Origin: Prolixibacteraceae bacterium
GTDB lineage: Bacteria; Bacteroidota; Bacteroidia; Bacteroidales; Prolixibacteraceae
Length of the DNA stretch: 64,000 nucleotides
NCBI GenBank assembly: GCA_025210775.1
Contig: JAOARB010000015.1
Coordinates: forward strand, 1-64,000
Direction of reading: 5' to 3'
The translations under genes were made by a program, and so were the position numbers. The notes under the pieces were generated by a model that had not been told where the DNA came from, did no database searches, and saw nothing but the letters and a program-made list of their open reading frames with translations. Of the stretch, positions 54,559 through 62,928 are shown piece after piece. Within the stretch, counting starts at the first letter, position 1. The number at the start of each line of letters is the position of its first letter.

Positions 54559-57033
54559 TTACTTTTCTGCTTTATCGCTTTTCGTAGTAGCTGTTTTTTT
54601 AGCTGTACTCTTTTTTGTAGTGGTTTTCTTTGTCGCACTCTTTTTGGTAGCCGCTTTTTTAGTTGTCGTTTTCTTTGTCGTTGTTTTTTTAGCTGTAGTT
54701 TTCTTCGCCGCTCCTTTTTTTGGTTTTGGCGCTTCTTCAACCACTTTCATACAATCTTCAAAAGTCAAATCGTCAACAACAGTATCTTTAGGAATCTTGT
54801 AGTTACCTTTCTGGTAAGAAATATAAGGTCCCCAACGTCCTTGGATTACTTTCAGTTCTGGATCTTCCTCGAAAGTTTTCAACAACGCTTTACGATCTTT
54901 TTCACGTTTCTCCTCAATAAGCTCAACAGCACGATCAAGTTCAATGGTTAGTGGGTCATCCAAATCCTTTTTCAAAGAGACGAATTTACCATCATGGCGT
55001 ACATAAGGTCCAAAACGACCGATACTTACTGTCACCACTTTCTCCTCATACTGACCTAATTGGCGAGGTAGCTTAAATAAATCTAAAGCTTCTTCAAGCG
55101 TAATAGTCTCAATACTTTGACCATGACGAAGACTCGCAAATTGAGGCTTCTCTTCGCTGTCTTCCTTCGTCTCGCCAAGTTGAGCCATAGGACCATATCT
55201 ACCGATACGCACAGAAACAGGCTTACCTGTTTTAGGATCTTCACCTAAGATACGTTCTCCTGTTGATCTTTCTGAATTCTCAATAACATCCTCGATAATG
55301 GCATGGAATGGAACATAGAAATCATCAATCATCTCATTCCATATCCTTTTACCTTCGGCGATCTCATCAAACTCTTTTTCCACTTTCGCAGTAAACTTAT
55401 AGTCTACAATGGAATCAAAGTTTTTCACTAAGAAATCGTTTACAACCAACCCAATATCTGTTGGGAATAGTTTTGCACGTTCAGCACCAGTGATTTCAGT
55501 ACACTCTTCAGAAACAACTTCTTTCTCTTTTAGAGTCAGTTTCTGATATTTTCGTTCCACTCCTTCACGATCCTCTTTTACAATGTAATTCCTATTCTGA
55601 ATTGTTGTAATGGTAGGAGCATATGTTGATGGACGTCCAATACCTTGTTCTTCAAGTTTACGAACCAAGCTAGCTTCTGTAAAACGTGGTGGTTTTTGTG
55701 TGAAACGCTGGGTTCCCACAATCTCGTTAACATCTAATGACTGGCCTTCTGAAAGTGCTGGCAACAAACCTTTATGAACACTATTATCGTTGTGTTCATC
55801 ATCTGTTGATTCCAGATATACACTTAAGAAACCATCAAAAACTAGAACTTCGCCAGTTGCAACAAAGTGTTGGTCTGCTCCAGACACCCCGATTTTAACA
55901 GTCGTACGTTCTAATTTTGCATCAGACATCTGAGATGCAATAGTACGTTTCCAAATCAACTCATATAGTTTCTTCTCTTGAGAAGTTCCATCTACAGTTG
56001 ACTGGTTCATATAAGTAGGACGAATTGCCTCATGGGCCTCTTGTGCACCCTTGGCTTTCGTTTTAAAAGTTCGGAGATTATAATATGCCTCGCCATATTT
56101 ATCTAAAATCACCTCTTTAGAAGCATCCAATGCCAACTGAGAAAGATTGGTCGAATCGGTACGCATATAGGTAATCTTTCCTGCTTCATACAACTTTTGA
56201 GCTACAGACATGGTCATGCTCACAGGAAAACCTAATTTACGGCTGGCCTCTTGTTGAAGTGTGGAAGTAATAAATGGTGGAGTAGGGGACTTTTTACCAG
56301 GTTTCTTAACAATAGAATCGATGGTGAAATTAGAGTCCTTACAAGCATTTAGAAACTGCTCTGTCTCTTCGTACGAATTAAATCGATTAGATAACTCTGC
56401 CTTCAATTCTGTTGTTCCCAATTTAGGATCATCAGTCTCAAAAGTAGACGTTACACGATAAGCAGAAGAAGGCTTAAATTTTTGGATCTCCCTTTCTTGA
56501 TCTACAATCAATCGCACCGCAACAGATTGTACTCTACCAGCAGAAAGCGATGGTTTGACCTTCTTCCATAATACAGGAGAGATCTCGAACCCCACAAGTC
56601 TATCTAGAATACGACGTGCCTGTTGCGCATCAACTAAATTTAAATCTAGTAATCTTGGATTCTCAATCGCTTTGGTTATTGCTCCCTTAGTAATCTCATG
56701 GAATACAATACGTTTAGTCGTATCTGGACTTAAACCAAGTACCTCCATAAGATGCCATCCAATAGCTTCTCCCTCGCGGTCCTCATCGGATGCGATCCAT
56801 ATAGTTGTTGCCTTTTTCGCAGCTTTTTTTAATTCGGCTACTACTTTCTTTTTATCTTCTGAAACCACATATCGTGGTCTATAATTGTCTTTCAAGTCAA
56901 TCCCAAAGTCTTTTTTATCAAGATCTCGAATGTGTCCGAAACTCGACATAACTAAAAAGTCTTCACCTAAGAACTTTTCAATTGTTTTAGCTTTGGCTGG
57001 TGACTCGACTATTACCAGATTTTCTTCCTTCAT
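54559..57033 (-). CDS. topA: DNA topoisomerase I with a Lys/Thr-rich C-terminal tail
   Basis: Type IA topoisomerase of 824 residues that relaxes negative supercoils. The Toprim domain starts LVIVESPAKAKTIEKFLG near residue 5. The active-site Tyr lies in KITYMRTDST. Three topoisomerase C-terminal repeats follow (VRIGRYGPMAQLG, VSIGRFGPYVRHDGKF, IQGRWGPYISYQKGNYKIP) in place of the E. coli zinc fingers. The last 53 or so residues are almost only Lys, Thr, Ala and Ser in KKTT/KKSA repeats, a histone-H1-like basic tail. The frame is open from 57144, but the ATG at 57033 starts the conserved domain. It is divergent from the penicillin-binding protein gene. Confidence 0.95.
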   Translation of the reverse strand: MKEENLVIVESPAKAKTIEKFLGEDFLVMSSFGHIRDLDKKDFGIDLKDNYRPRYVVSEDKKKVVAELKKAAKKATTIWIASDEDREGEAIGWHLMEVLGLSPDTTKRIVFHEITKGAITKAIENPRLLDLNLVDAQQARRILDRLVGFEISPVLWKKVKPSLSAGRVQSVAVRLIVDQEREIQKFKPSSAYRVTSTFETDDPKLGTTELKAELSNRFNSYEETEQFLNACKDSNFTIDSIVKKPGKKSPTPPFITSTLQQEASRKLGFPVSMTMSVAQKLYEAGKITYMRTDSTNLSQLALDASKEVILDKYGEAYYNLRTFKTKAKGAQEAHEAIRPTYMNQSTVDGTSQEKKLYELIWKRTIASQMSDAKLERTTVKIGVSGADQHFVATGEVLVFDGFLSVYLESTDDEHNDNSVHKGLLPALSEGQSLDVNEIVGTQRFTQKPPRFTEASLVRKLEEQGIGRPSTYAPTITTIQNRNYIVKEDREGVERKYQKLTLKEKEVVSEECTEITGAERAKLFPTDIGLVVNDFLVKNFDSIVDYKFTAKVEKEFDEIAEGKRIWNEMIDDFYVPFHAIIEDVIENSERSTGERILGEDPKTGKPVSVRIGRYGPMAQLGETKEDSEEKPQFASLRHGQSIETITLEEALDLFKLPRQLGQYEEKVVTVSIGRFGPYVRHDGKFVSLKKDLDDPLTIELDRAVELIEEKREKDRKALLKTFEEDPELKVIQGRWGPYISYQKGNYKIPKDTVVDDLTFEDCMKVVEEAPKPKKGAAKKTTAKKTTTKKTTTKKAATKKSATKKTTTKKSTAKKTATTKSDKAEK

Positions 57034-57166
57034 CTGAATCGGATTTGAAATATCAGCTAAAATATTAGCTGCAAAGTAAAGAAAAAGCAAAACGTTGATC
57101 AAAAAAACGTTTGCGTTTATTACAAAATATCGAAAATAACTCATTTACATCAGCAAATAAGTGATA

Positions 57167-57200
57167 TTTTCAAGTTCTTGAAGATAATTAATTATCTTTG
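57167..57200 (+). promoter_or_regulatory. Candidate promoter of the penicillin-binding protein gene
   Basis: TATCTTTG (57193-57200) matches TAnnTTTG exactly. A TTTTC element (57167-57171), one base off the -33 consensus, lies 21 nt upstream. The transcript would start near 57207, supporting ATG 57227 as start and not TTG 57206. Confidence 0.5.
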
Positions 57201-57226
57201 AAAAATTGGAAAACAAAGAATCAAAA

Positions 57227-59590
57227 ATGAAAGAACAGCTTACTTCATTTAAGAAATACATCATTATATTCTGGGCTATCATCGCCGCAGGAATTATAGG
57301 ACTTATTGTCTTTTTTTATGGAATATCTGCTGGGTGGATGGGTTATATGCCAACACTAGAAGAGTTGGAGAACCCACCCAATAGTTTTGCCTCAGAGGTC
57401 TACTCAGAGGATGGTATTTTATTACGAAAGTATTTTTATCGTAACCGTTCTACGGTGGATTACAAAAATATTAGTCCAACAACAGTAAATGCATTGGTCG
57501 CAACTGAGGATGCTCGCTTTTATGATCATTCGGGAATTGATGTGGTTGGTCTTTTGCGTGTTGTTAAAGGGGTTGTTACAGGCAACGACAACGCTGGTGG
57601 AGGTAGTACTCTTTCACAACAGCTGGCAAAGATGCTATTCCCAAGAGAGAAATTTGATCATAAATGGGAATTGGTTATACGTAAATTTAGGGAATGGATT
57701 ATCGCCGTTCGTTTAGAGCGTAATTTCACAAAAGAAGAAATTATTGCGATGTATCTAAATAAATATGACTTCTTGAATTTAGCAGTAGGAATCAAATCGG
57801 CAGCCAGAATCTATTTCAGCACTACGCCTGATAAACTTCAACTCGAACAATCAGCAATGCTTGTTGGAATGGCTAAGAACTCGGCCTTATATAATCCACT
57901 ACGTCGTCCAGAAATGGTAAAAGAAAGACGTAATGTAGTACTTTACCAAATGTATAGATACGATTATATCGACAAGGCTACAAAGGATTCTTTACAGAAA
58001 CTACCTTTGAATCTTAAATACAAAAAAGAAGATTTCAAAGAGGGAGCAGGAGCTTATTTTACGGAGTATTTAAGAACAACCATGCAACATAAAAAACCTA
58101 TAAGGGAAAATTATGCTTCATGGCAAGACGTTAAATTTAAAGAAGATTCTCTTGAATGGGTTCACAATCCACTTTTTGGTTGGTGTCATAAAAACAAGAA
58201 GATGGATGGCTCTTCATATAACCTTTATCGTGACGGTTTAAAGATTCATGCCACACTTAACTCTAAGGTACAACAGTATGCAGAAGAAGCTATAGAGAAA
58301 CATCTAGGGAAGAATCTACAACCTGCATTCTTTAAAAACCTTAAGCATTATCGTCATCCTCCTTTCTCAAATGACCTTACAAACAAGGAAATAGATGGGA
58401 TTCTAAAGATGTCTATACGTCAAAGTGAAAGATATAGGGTACTGAAAAACAAAGGAAAGAAGATGGAAGAGATCCTAAAGATCTTTAACAAACCAGCACC
58501 AATGACTCTTTTCTCTTGGAAAGGCGACGTAGATACTATTATGTCTCCATTAGACTCTATTAAATACGACATGAGCTTTTTACGTTCTGCTATGATGACC
58601 TATGATCCTCGTTCAGGGCATATTAAAGCATATGTGGGAGGACCAAACTATCGTCATTTCATGTATGATATGGTGAAAGATGGGAAAAGACAAGTGGGAT
58701 CAACGGTGAAACCATTCCTTTATACCGTAGCGATGCAGAATGGATTAACGCCATGCACAAAAGCACTAAATATCGAATATACTTTTACTCTTCCTGATGG
58801 ATCTACGTGGACTCCTCATAATGCAGGATCTGCTCATTATGGAGAGGAGGTAACGCTTAAATGGGGATTGGCAAACTCTGTGAACAATATCTCTGCATGG
58901 ATTATGAGACAATATAACCCTGCTGCAATGAAGAAGACAATGCAAAAGATGGGAATCACTAGTCACATCGATGCAGTACCAGCAATGTTCCTTGGAACAT
59001 CTGAGATCTCTATTTATGAGATGGTTGGTGCTTTTGGATGTTTCTCAAATAAAGGAATCTACACAAAACCTATCTTTGTAACGCAAATAGAAGACAAAAA
59101 TGGCAACATCGTTGCTGACTTTGAACCAGATAGAGACGAAGCGATTAGCAAAAACACTGCTTATCTAATGCTTAATTTAATGCAAGGGGTAATCAACCAT
59201 GGAACAGGTTCACGTCTTAGATGGAACAAAGATTATGGTAGACTTACTGCTGCATTAGCAGGAAAAACAGGAACGACACAGAACCACTCAGATGGATGGT
59301 TTATTGGGGTTACTCCTGAACTAGTTACTGGTATCTGGACTGGGGCTAAACTAAGAAGTATTCACTTCGATAACATTCGCATGGGTCAAGGTGCAAACTT
59401 AGCACTACCTATATACGGTTACTATATGCATAAGGTTTATGACGACAAAGCTCTTGGTTACACACAAGACTCGCAATTCGAAAAGCCTGAAAACTTTAAT
59501 ATTAATCTTGATTGCGATCAAGAAGCAGAAAAAGCAATAGAGAAAAAAACCAATACTGTTATTGAAGAAGACATCAATGACTTCTTTTAA
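57227..59590 (+). CDS. Class A penicillin-binding protein (PBP1A-like)
   Basis: Bifunctional peptidoglycan synthase of 787 residues with one N-terminal transmembrane helix (about residues 12-38). The glycosyltransferase (GT51) domain has the catalytic Glu in VATEDARFYDHSGID and GGSTLSQQLAKMLF. The transpeptidase domain has the active-site Ser in GSTVKPF, the SVNN motif in LANSVNNISAW, and KTGTT in AGKTGTTQNHSDGW. It polymerises and cross-links glycan strands at the periplasmic face of the inner membrane. It is monocistronic with its own terminator. Confidence 0.95.
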   Translation: MKEQLTSFKKYIIIFWAIIAAGIIGLIVFFYGISAGWMGYMPTLEELENPPNSFASEVYSEDGILLRKYFYRNRSTVDYKNISPTTVNALVATEDARFYDHSGIDVVGLLRVVKGVVTGNDNAGGGSTLSQQLAKMLFPREKFDHKWELVIRKFREWIIAVRLERNFTKEEIIAMYLNKYDFLNLAVGIKSAARIYFSTTPDKLQLEQSAMLVGMAKNSALYNPLRRPEMVKERRNVVLYQMYRYDYIDKATKDSLQKLPLNLKYKKEDFKEGAGAYFTEYLRTTMQHKKPIRENYASWQDVKFKEDSLEWVHNPLFGWCHKNKKMDGSSYNLYRDGLKIHATLNSKVQQYAEEAIEKHLGKNLQPAFFKNLKHYRHPPFSNDLTNKEIDGILKMSIRQSERYRVLKNKGKKMEEILKIFNKPAPMTLFSWKGDVDTIMSPLDSIKYDMSFLRSAMMTYDPRSGHIKAYVGGPNYRHFMYDMVKDGKRQVGSTVKPFLYTVAMQNGLTPCTKALNIEYTFTLPDGSTWTPHNAGSAHYGEEVTLKWGLANSVNNISAWIMRQYNPAAMKKTMQKMGITSHIDAVPAMFLGTSEISIYEMVGAFGCFSNKGIYTKPIFVTQIEDKNGNIVADFEPDRDEAISKNTAYLMLNLMQGVINHGTGSRLRWNKDYGRLTAALAGKTGTTQNHSDGWFIGVTPELVTGIWTGAKLRSIHFDNIRMGQGANLALPIYGYYMHKVYDDKALGYTQDSQFEKPENFNINLDCDQEAEKAIEKKTNTVIEEDINDFF

Positions 59591-59629
59591 TTAATAGGAA
59601 GAACATTTTCTTTTATTTATATTTAAAGG

Positions 59630-59668
59630 TCCAATCATTAATTACTTTAATGATTGGATTTTTTTTTC
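59630..59668 (+). terminator. Rho-independent terminator after the penicillin-binding protein gene
   Basis: TCCAATCATTAA (59630-59641) pairs perfectly with TTAATGATTGGA (59647-59658) and is followed by ten T. Confidence 0.9.
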
Positions 59669-59683
59669 TATATTGCGTAGTAT

Positions 59684-59890
59684 CAGGTAAAATATAATTT
59701 AGATACTACTTTTAATCCATCTATTTTATATGGGAATTCCGTTAAAATCGGAAGCTGTCCCCGCAGCTGTAAGCTATTCTCAATTCAGTGATTCATTGAA
59801 TTGAACTCATTCTACATTGTAAGCCACTGTCATAAAGATGGGAAGGAGTAGAATATTGAGATAATAGTAAGCCAGAAGACCGACCTGAGA
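59684..59890 (+). ncRNA. Cobalamin (B12) riboswitch
   Basis: The conserved B12 box GCTGTCCCCGCAGCTGTAAGC (59754-59774 region) is preceded by GGGAATTCCGTTAAAATCGGAA and followed by AAGCCACTGTCA, GATGGGAAGG and the closing AGCCAGAAGACCGACCTG (about 59870-59887). This is the order of conserved segments in the cobalamin riboswitch family. Such elements repress B12 uptake or synthesis genes, or B12-independent isozymes, when cobalamin binds. No coding sequence follows within 1.1 kb. Confidence 0.92.
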
Positions 59891-59945
59891 AGGAGTGCTT
59901 TCGGGGTAAGAGTGATGAATAGGGATACTATTACACCATTAAAGC

Positions 59946-60028
59946 AAGAGGTTGCTGCCATAACCTCTTTCCGAAAAAAATACTGTTTATTAAAACCGGA
60001 AGTTACCTCCATAACTTTCGGTTTTTTT
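59946..60028 (+). terminator. Tandem hairpins ending the riboswitch transcript
   Basis: The first hairpin is AAGAGGTT (59946-59953) with AACCTCTT (59962-59969). The second is ACCGGAAGTTA (59995-60005) with TAACTTTCGGT (60012-60022), followed by seven T. The second is a strong terminator. The two hairpins have similar loops (GCTGCCA and CCTCCA). They probably belong to the riboswitch expression platform. Confidence 0.75.
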
Positions 60029-60951
60029 ATGCCATTTTCCAACCAAGACTATAGATAAATACTCTTCTCTGCCAAAACAAGGTCATATTATTATTAATTC
60101 TGGTTGTTTGTGAAGTATAGTTTAACATACTATAATATCTAAGAATTACTTTAATCTACTTCTGATCTTACTATATATTGGTTAAATATGAATATAAAGA
60201 AGATGCAATTAAGGTTTATTTGTCAGAGCTACCAGCGCAAATTGTCGTTGGATACATATTTAAGCCTACAATACCATGGGAGAAAGATAAATAAGACATA
60301 ATAAAGCATTATACATTCCAATCATTAATAGAGACTCAATAATATCCTATGATCATTTAGATTTCTCTTTCTGTAAACAGGAAAGAAGAAGAGGAACAAA
60401 GACATGAACCTATGGAATATATAATATATATGGAAGAATGTATGACTTATATTATAGAATAGACATTAACCAGGACGAACATTATAGTATCATTATAGAA
60501 ATCTAAAGCCTTCATTATTTCCAATTATCCTTAGTATCTCCTACAGTTTCGATTTTAAAATAGGAATGTACTTCATCTTTAAATAATGTACTTCTTAAAT
60601 AGAGATAGGACTAGTTAGTTCTTATTAGACCTATGTTTTCAAACATAGCCCCTCCTGAAATTCGTTACATGTTAAAAAAAATTATTTTATATAACATATT
60701 TTACATCTTTTCACACAAGCAACTATTCACAATATAAAACACCTGATTTTATACATTTATTCTGTTATAATTAACCACACAACTGCCTGATACACATATA
60801 ACATAATGTTTAAGGCAATTAATCATAACACAACTACTTAACAATATAAAATCGATTTTAAAATATCATACAAAGACAAATAGCTCAATTACAATCAGAT
60901 ATCCTAAAACAATAATATTAAATATTTTGTTATTTTTATTTCACGTTTATT
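60029..60951. other. Gene-poor AT-rich region after the riboswitch
   Basis: About 920 bp with no complete gene. A short frame without start codon near 60180-60295 is more GC-rich than its surroundings and may be a coding remnant. Otherwise I see nothing recognisable. Confidence 0.5.
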
Positions 60952-60965
60952 AACGCATTTGCGTT
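60952..60965. promoter_or_regulatory. Short palindrome upstream of the HTH gene
   Basis: AACGC-ATTT-GCGTT is a perfect 14-bp palindrome 100 bp upstream of the small HTH gene. It could be a protein-binding site, perhaps for that HTH protein. This is inference only. Confidence 0.3.
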
Positions 60966-61065
60966 TTTATTAGGAAAAAGGAAAGTAAAAGTAAAAAAAA
61001 GTAAAGGAAGATTCTTTAAACAAGAAGTAAAGCCTTATCGATTAAATCTAAAAATTAAATGACCT

Positions 61066-61266
61066 ATGACATTTCTAGAACATAAAGAAAGATTAGAACA
61101 TCTATTAGAATTAATAAGAAAAGGAAGATGTTTCGCATTACAGGACATTGCATCTAAATTTGAGTGTAGTAAAAGGACAGTAAAAAGAATGCTAGCACAA
61201 CTACGCGATGAGGGATACGATATCACCTATTGCCAATCATCAAGACGATTTTATTTAAATAATTGA
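61066..61266 (+). CDS. Small stand-alone helix-turn-helix protein
   Basis: A 66-residue protein that is essentially a single winged helix-turn-helix domain of the HTH_11/DeoR-like type found at the N-terminus of WYL regulators. The recognition part is FALQDIASKFECSKRTVKRMLAQLRDEG (about residues 23-50), and the wing is YDITYCQSSRRFYL. No ligand or WYL domain follows; the frame ends cleanly at TGA. It lies 109 bp upstream of the RiPP precursor gene on the same strand, so it may regulate that cluster. It could also be a truncated regulator. Confidence 0.75.
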   Translation: MTFLEHKERLEHLLELIRKGRCFALQDIASKFECSKRTVKRMLAQLRDEGYDITYCQSSRRFYLNN

Positions 61267-61333
61267 GAGAGGGGACAGTTTTTGACCCCGCTACCCCTTT
61301 ACTTTGTAAACGATATAAAAATTAGAGAGTCAG

Positions 61334-61366
61334 GCGATACCTCAATAAAGTAGCCTAACGAAAACT
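61334..61366 (+). repeat. Direct repeat upstream of the precursor gene, copy 1
   Basis: A stretch of about 33 bp (GCGATACCTCAATAAAGTAG, then CCTAACGAA...) ends 9 bp before the precursor ATG. It recurs with some changes at 61779-61812. It may be a leader or regulatory element, or part of a duplicated precursor unit. Confidence 0.55.
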
Positions 61367-61375
61367 TGAAGAATC

Positions 61376-61486
61376 ATGAAAGTAACAAGATTATCAAGCA
61401 AACAAAACAACAAAGAGTTTGTAGCTGCAGCTGGATGTTGTTGTTGTAGTTGTTGTAGCTGTTGTTCTGGCAACACTTTCGGTTAA
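61376..61486 (+). CDS. LAP/TOMM (streptolysin-S-like) RiPP precursor peptide
   Basis: A 36-residue peptide. The leader (residues 1-20) is polar and ends EFVAAAG. The core (21-36) is CCCCSCCSCCSGNTFG, with eight Cys, three Ser and one Thr, all potential thiazole or (methyl)oxazole positions. The layout (short leader, small-residue junction, Cys-dense core, small C-terminus) resembles SagA-type precursors. It is followed by a SagC-like and a YcaO cyclodehydratase gene, which install azolines on such cores. The leader cut site is probably near AAAG, but this is inferred. The product could be a cytolysin or antibacterial; activity cannot be told from sequence. This frame is too short for standard gene calling. 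Confidence 0.9.
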   Translation: MKVTRLSSKQNNKEFVAAAGCCCCSCCSCCSGNTFG

Positions 61487-61505
61487 CAGTTAGCAACTAA
61501 CTAAT

Positions 61506-61540
61506 AGTCCTTACAAAAGTATAGTACTTTTGTAAGGGCT
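61506..61540 (+). terminator. Strong hairpin between precursor and modification genes
   Basis: A 16-bp stem (61506-61521 with 61525-61540, one G:T pair, 3-nt TAG loop) begins 20 bp after the precursor stop. No T-run follows. It likely stabilises the precursor mRNA end or causes partial termination, giving more precursor than enzyme, as known for the sagA terminator. Confidence 0.7.
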
Positions 61541-61778
61541 CCCTTAATTTGATATAAAAATCAGATTACTCAAAGTTAATAAAGTTATGGTAAGAATACT
61601 ATAATTTTATTCCATACATTCCATACAATCGAACTTATTTAATAAATAATTAAAGAATAAGAAATCAGAGGCTACATCAATAATTTGATGTTATCGAATA
61701 GAATAATTTCTTGAAACATCTGAGGTAAAGAGAATTATGGATCTTCAATACATTCTCTACTACACAAAAGAATATCAA

Positions 61779-61812
61779 GCAATACCTCTAACATAAAGTA
61801 GCTTTACGAACT
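61779..61812 (+). repeat. Direct repeat, copy 2
   Basis: GCAATACCTCTAACATAAAG followed by TAGCTTTACGAACT matches the copy at 61334-61366 over about 33 bp with a few changes and a short indel. It also sits just before an ATG (61820). Confidence 0.55.
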
Positions 61813-61819
61813 AGATGTA

Positions 61820-61891
61820 ATGGAGAAAAATTCAAAAGAGGACATATAAAAGGAGGCTTATTGTTGTTATAAATTTTGTTTAGCTCAATAA
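61820..61891 (+). pseudogene. Possible decayed second RiPP precursor
   Basis: An ATG placed at nearly the same distance after the direct repeat as the precursor ATG opens a polar stretch (MEKNSKEDI). It meets TAA at codon 10, then continues in frame as KEAYCCYKFCLAQ and ends at TAA. The polar start plus C-terminal Cys residues recall a precursor, but the internal stop and low similarity make this speculative. Confidence 0.3.
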
Positions 61892-61958
61892 AACAACGAT
61901 AGAAAGTCTAAAAAGATGGAATCTTTTATCTAAAACACTTCAGTTACATCCTAAATCA

Positions 61959-62921
61959 ATGACTATGATTCATAATTACGATATCTTTAAAGATGAAGCG
62001 CACCAATGTTATCAACTTAGGACAAAAACACAAACATACATCCTAGAGTTTGATGAGAAAGAAAAAGAAGAGATATTTTTGGAGGTAGTCAATGAACTAC
62101 AAAACAAACCTAATCTTAGTTTAAAAGGGCTAAAATCTAGGTTATCTAAAGTCCACAAAGACGAAGCAAAAGTATTAGAGGTATTAACTATCCTAAAAGA
62201 GTATCAACTTCTTTCATATGAAATGATGGGAGAGATGGATCCTGAATCACAAAAAGGGAATCCAGTATCAAAAGGAGCACAAGATATTAAACTAGCCATT
62301 ATTGGTAACGGTTCAATCTCAGATAAATTAAAGAAGTTAGCTAAAAACGAAAAATTTAAATCGGTTAAGCAGTTCGAATACAAATCAAACTTAGATATTA
62401 AATCTATTATTGAAGAATTCGACTTTCTATTAGTAGATGCTTCTCATTGGTCTCCATATCATCTAGAACAGATCAATAAAATTGCATTAGAAGCAAACAA
62501 GCCATGGTTGTTTATCGGAGGAGTAGAAGAGATGTCACTAAAAGTAGGGCCACTTTTCTATGGAAAAGAGACTGGATGTTACGAATGTCTTATGAGTAGA
62601 TATAAGAGTGTTCACGACTACCCAGAATATCTTATCAGCTACGAGAGCCACCTAAAAGAGAATAAAAAAGCAGGAGTCAAAGAGTTTATACCAAATCTTG
62701 ACATTGCAGAAAATATTATTGTCAACATCGCCATATCAGAGGTTCTAAAATATCTAGATGCATGGGCACTGCCAAATACTTGGAGAAACATAATTGAGGT
62801 GAACTTTATGACATTAGATACCGTTCATCATACGTTATTAAAGAAGCCTTACTGTGAAACATGTAAGCCAGAATTAAAGTATCACACAGCTCCTTGGTTA
62901 GAGCCTATCACACTAAAATAG
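61959..62921 (+). CDS. SagC/E1-like cyclodehydratase partner with precursor-binding domain
   Basis: A 320-residue protein. Residues 1-90 look like a RiPP recognition element (PqqD-like winged helix) that binds the precursor leader. Residues 110-300 form an E1/ThiF-like domain with a degenerate nucleotide loop (IIGNGSIS at 114-121). Two Cys-X2-Cys pairs, C207/C210 (GCYECL) and C299/C302 (YCETC), would hold structural zinc, as in SagC, McbB and related proteins. It acts with the YcaO protein to convert Cys/Ser/Thr of the precursor core to azolines. YcaO begins 7 bp after the stop. Met3 is an alternative start. Confidence 0.88.
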   Translation: MTMIHNYDIFKDEAHQCYQLRTKTQTYILEFDEKEKEEIFLEVVNELQNKPNLSLKGLKSRLSKVHKDEAKVLEVLTILKEYQLLSYEMMGEMDPESQKGNPVSKGAQDIKLAIIGNGSISDKLKKLAKNEKFKSVKQFEYKSNLDIKSIIEEFDFLLVDASHWSPYHLEQINKIALEANKPWLFIGGVEEMSLKVGPLFYGKETGCYECLMSRYKSVHDYPEYLISYESHLKENKKAGVKEFIPNLDIAENIIVNIAISEVLKYLDAWALPNTWRNIIEVNFMTLDTVHHTLLKKPYCETCKPELKYHTAPWLEPITLK

Positions 62922-62928
62922 AATCATC

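Larger units (their letters stand above)
61541..61958. other. Gap between precursor and enzyme genes
   Basis: About 420 bp without an intact gene. It contains copy 2 of the direct repeat (61779-61812) and the interrupted Cys-containing frame at 61820-61891. The rest is AT-rich with nothing recognisable. Confidence 0.5.

Noticed and set aside
54555..54740. A 61-codon Lys/Arg-rich frame on the minus strand
   Set aside because: It is another frame of the topA C-terminal repeat.
57034..57144. N-terminal extension of topA with a hydrophobic stretch
   Set aside because: Topoisomerase I is cytosolic; the conserved Toprim domain starts right after ATG 57033, so the extension is chance open frame.
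60181..60295. Short frame reading EYKEDAIKVYLSEL..., which recalls the start of IS1-type transposases
   Set aside because: No start codon, only about 40 codons, no inverted repeats and no second part of a transposase. It may be a remnant but cannot be supported.
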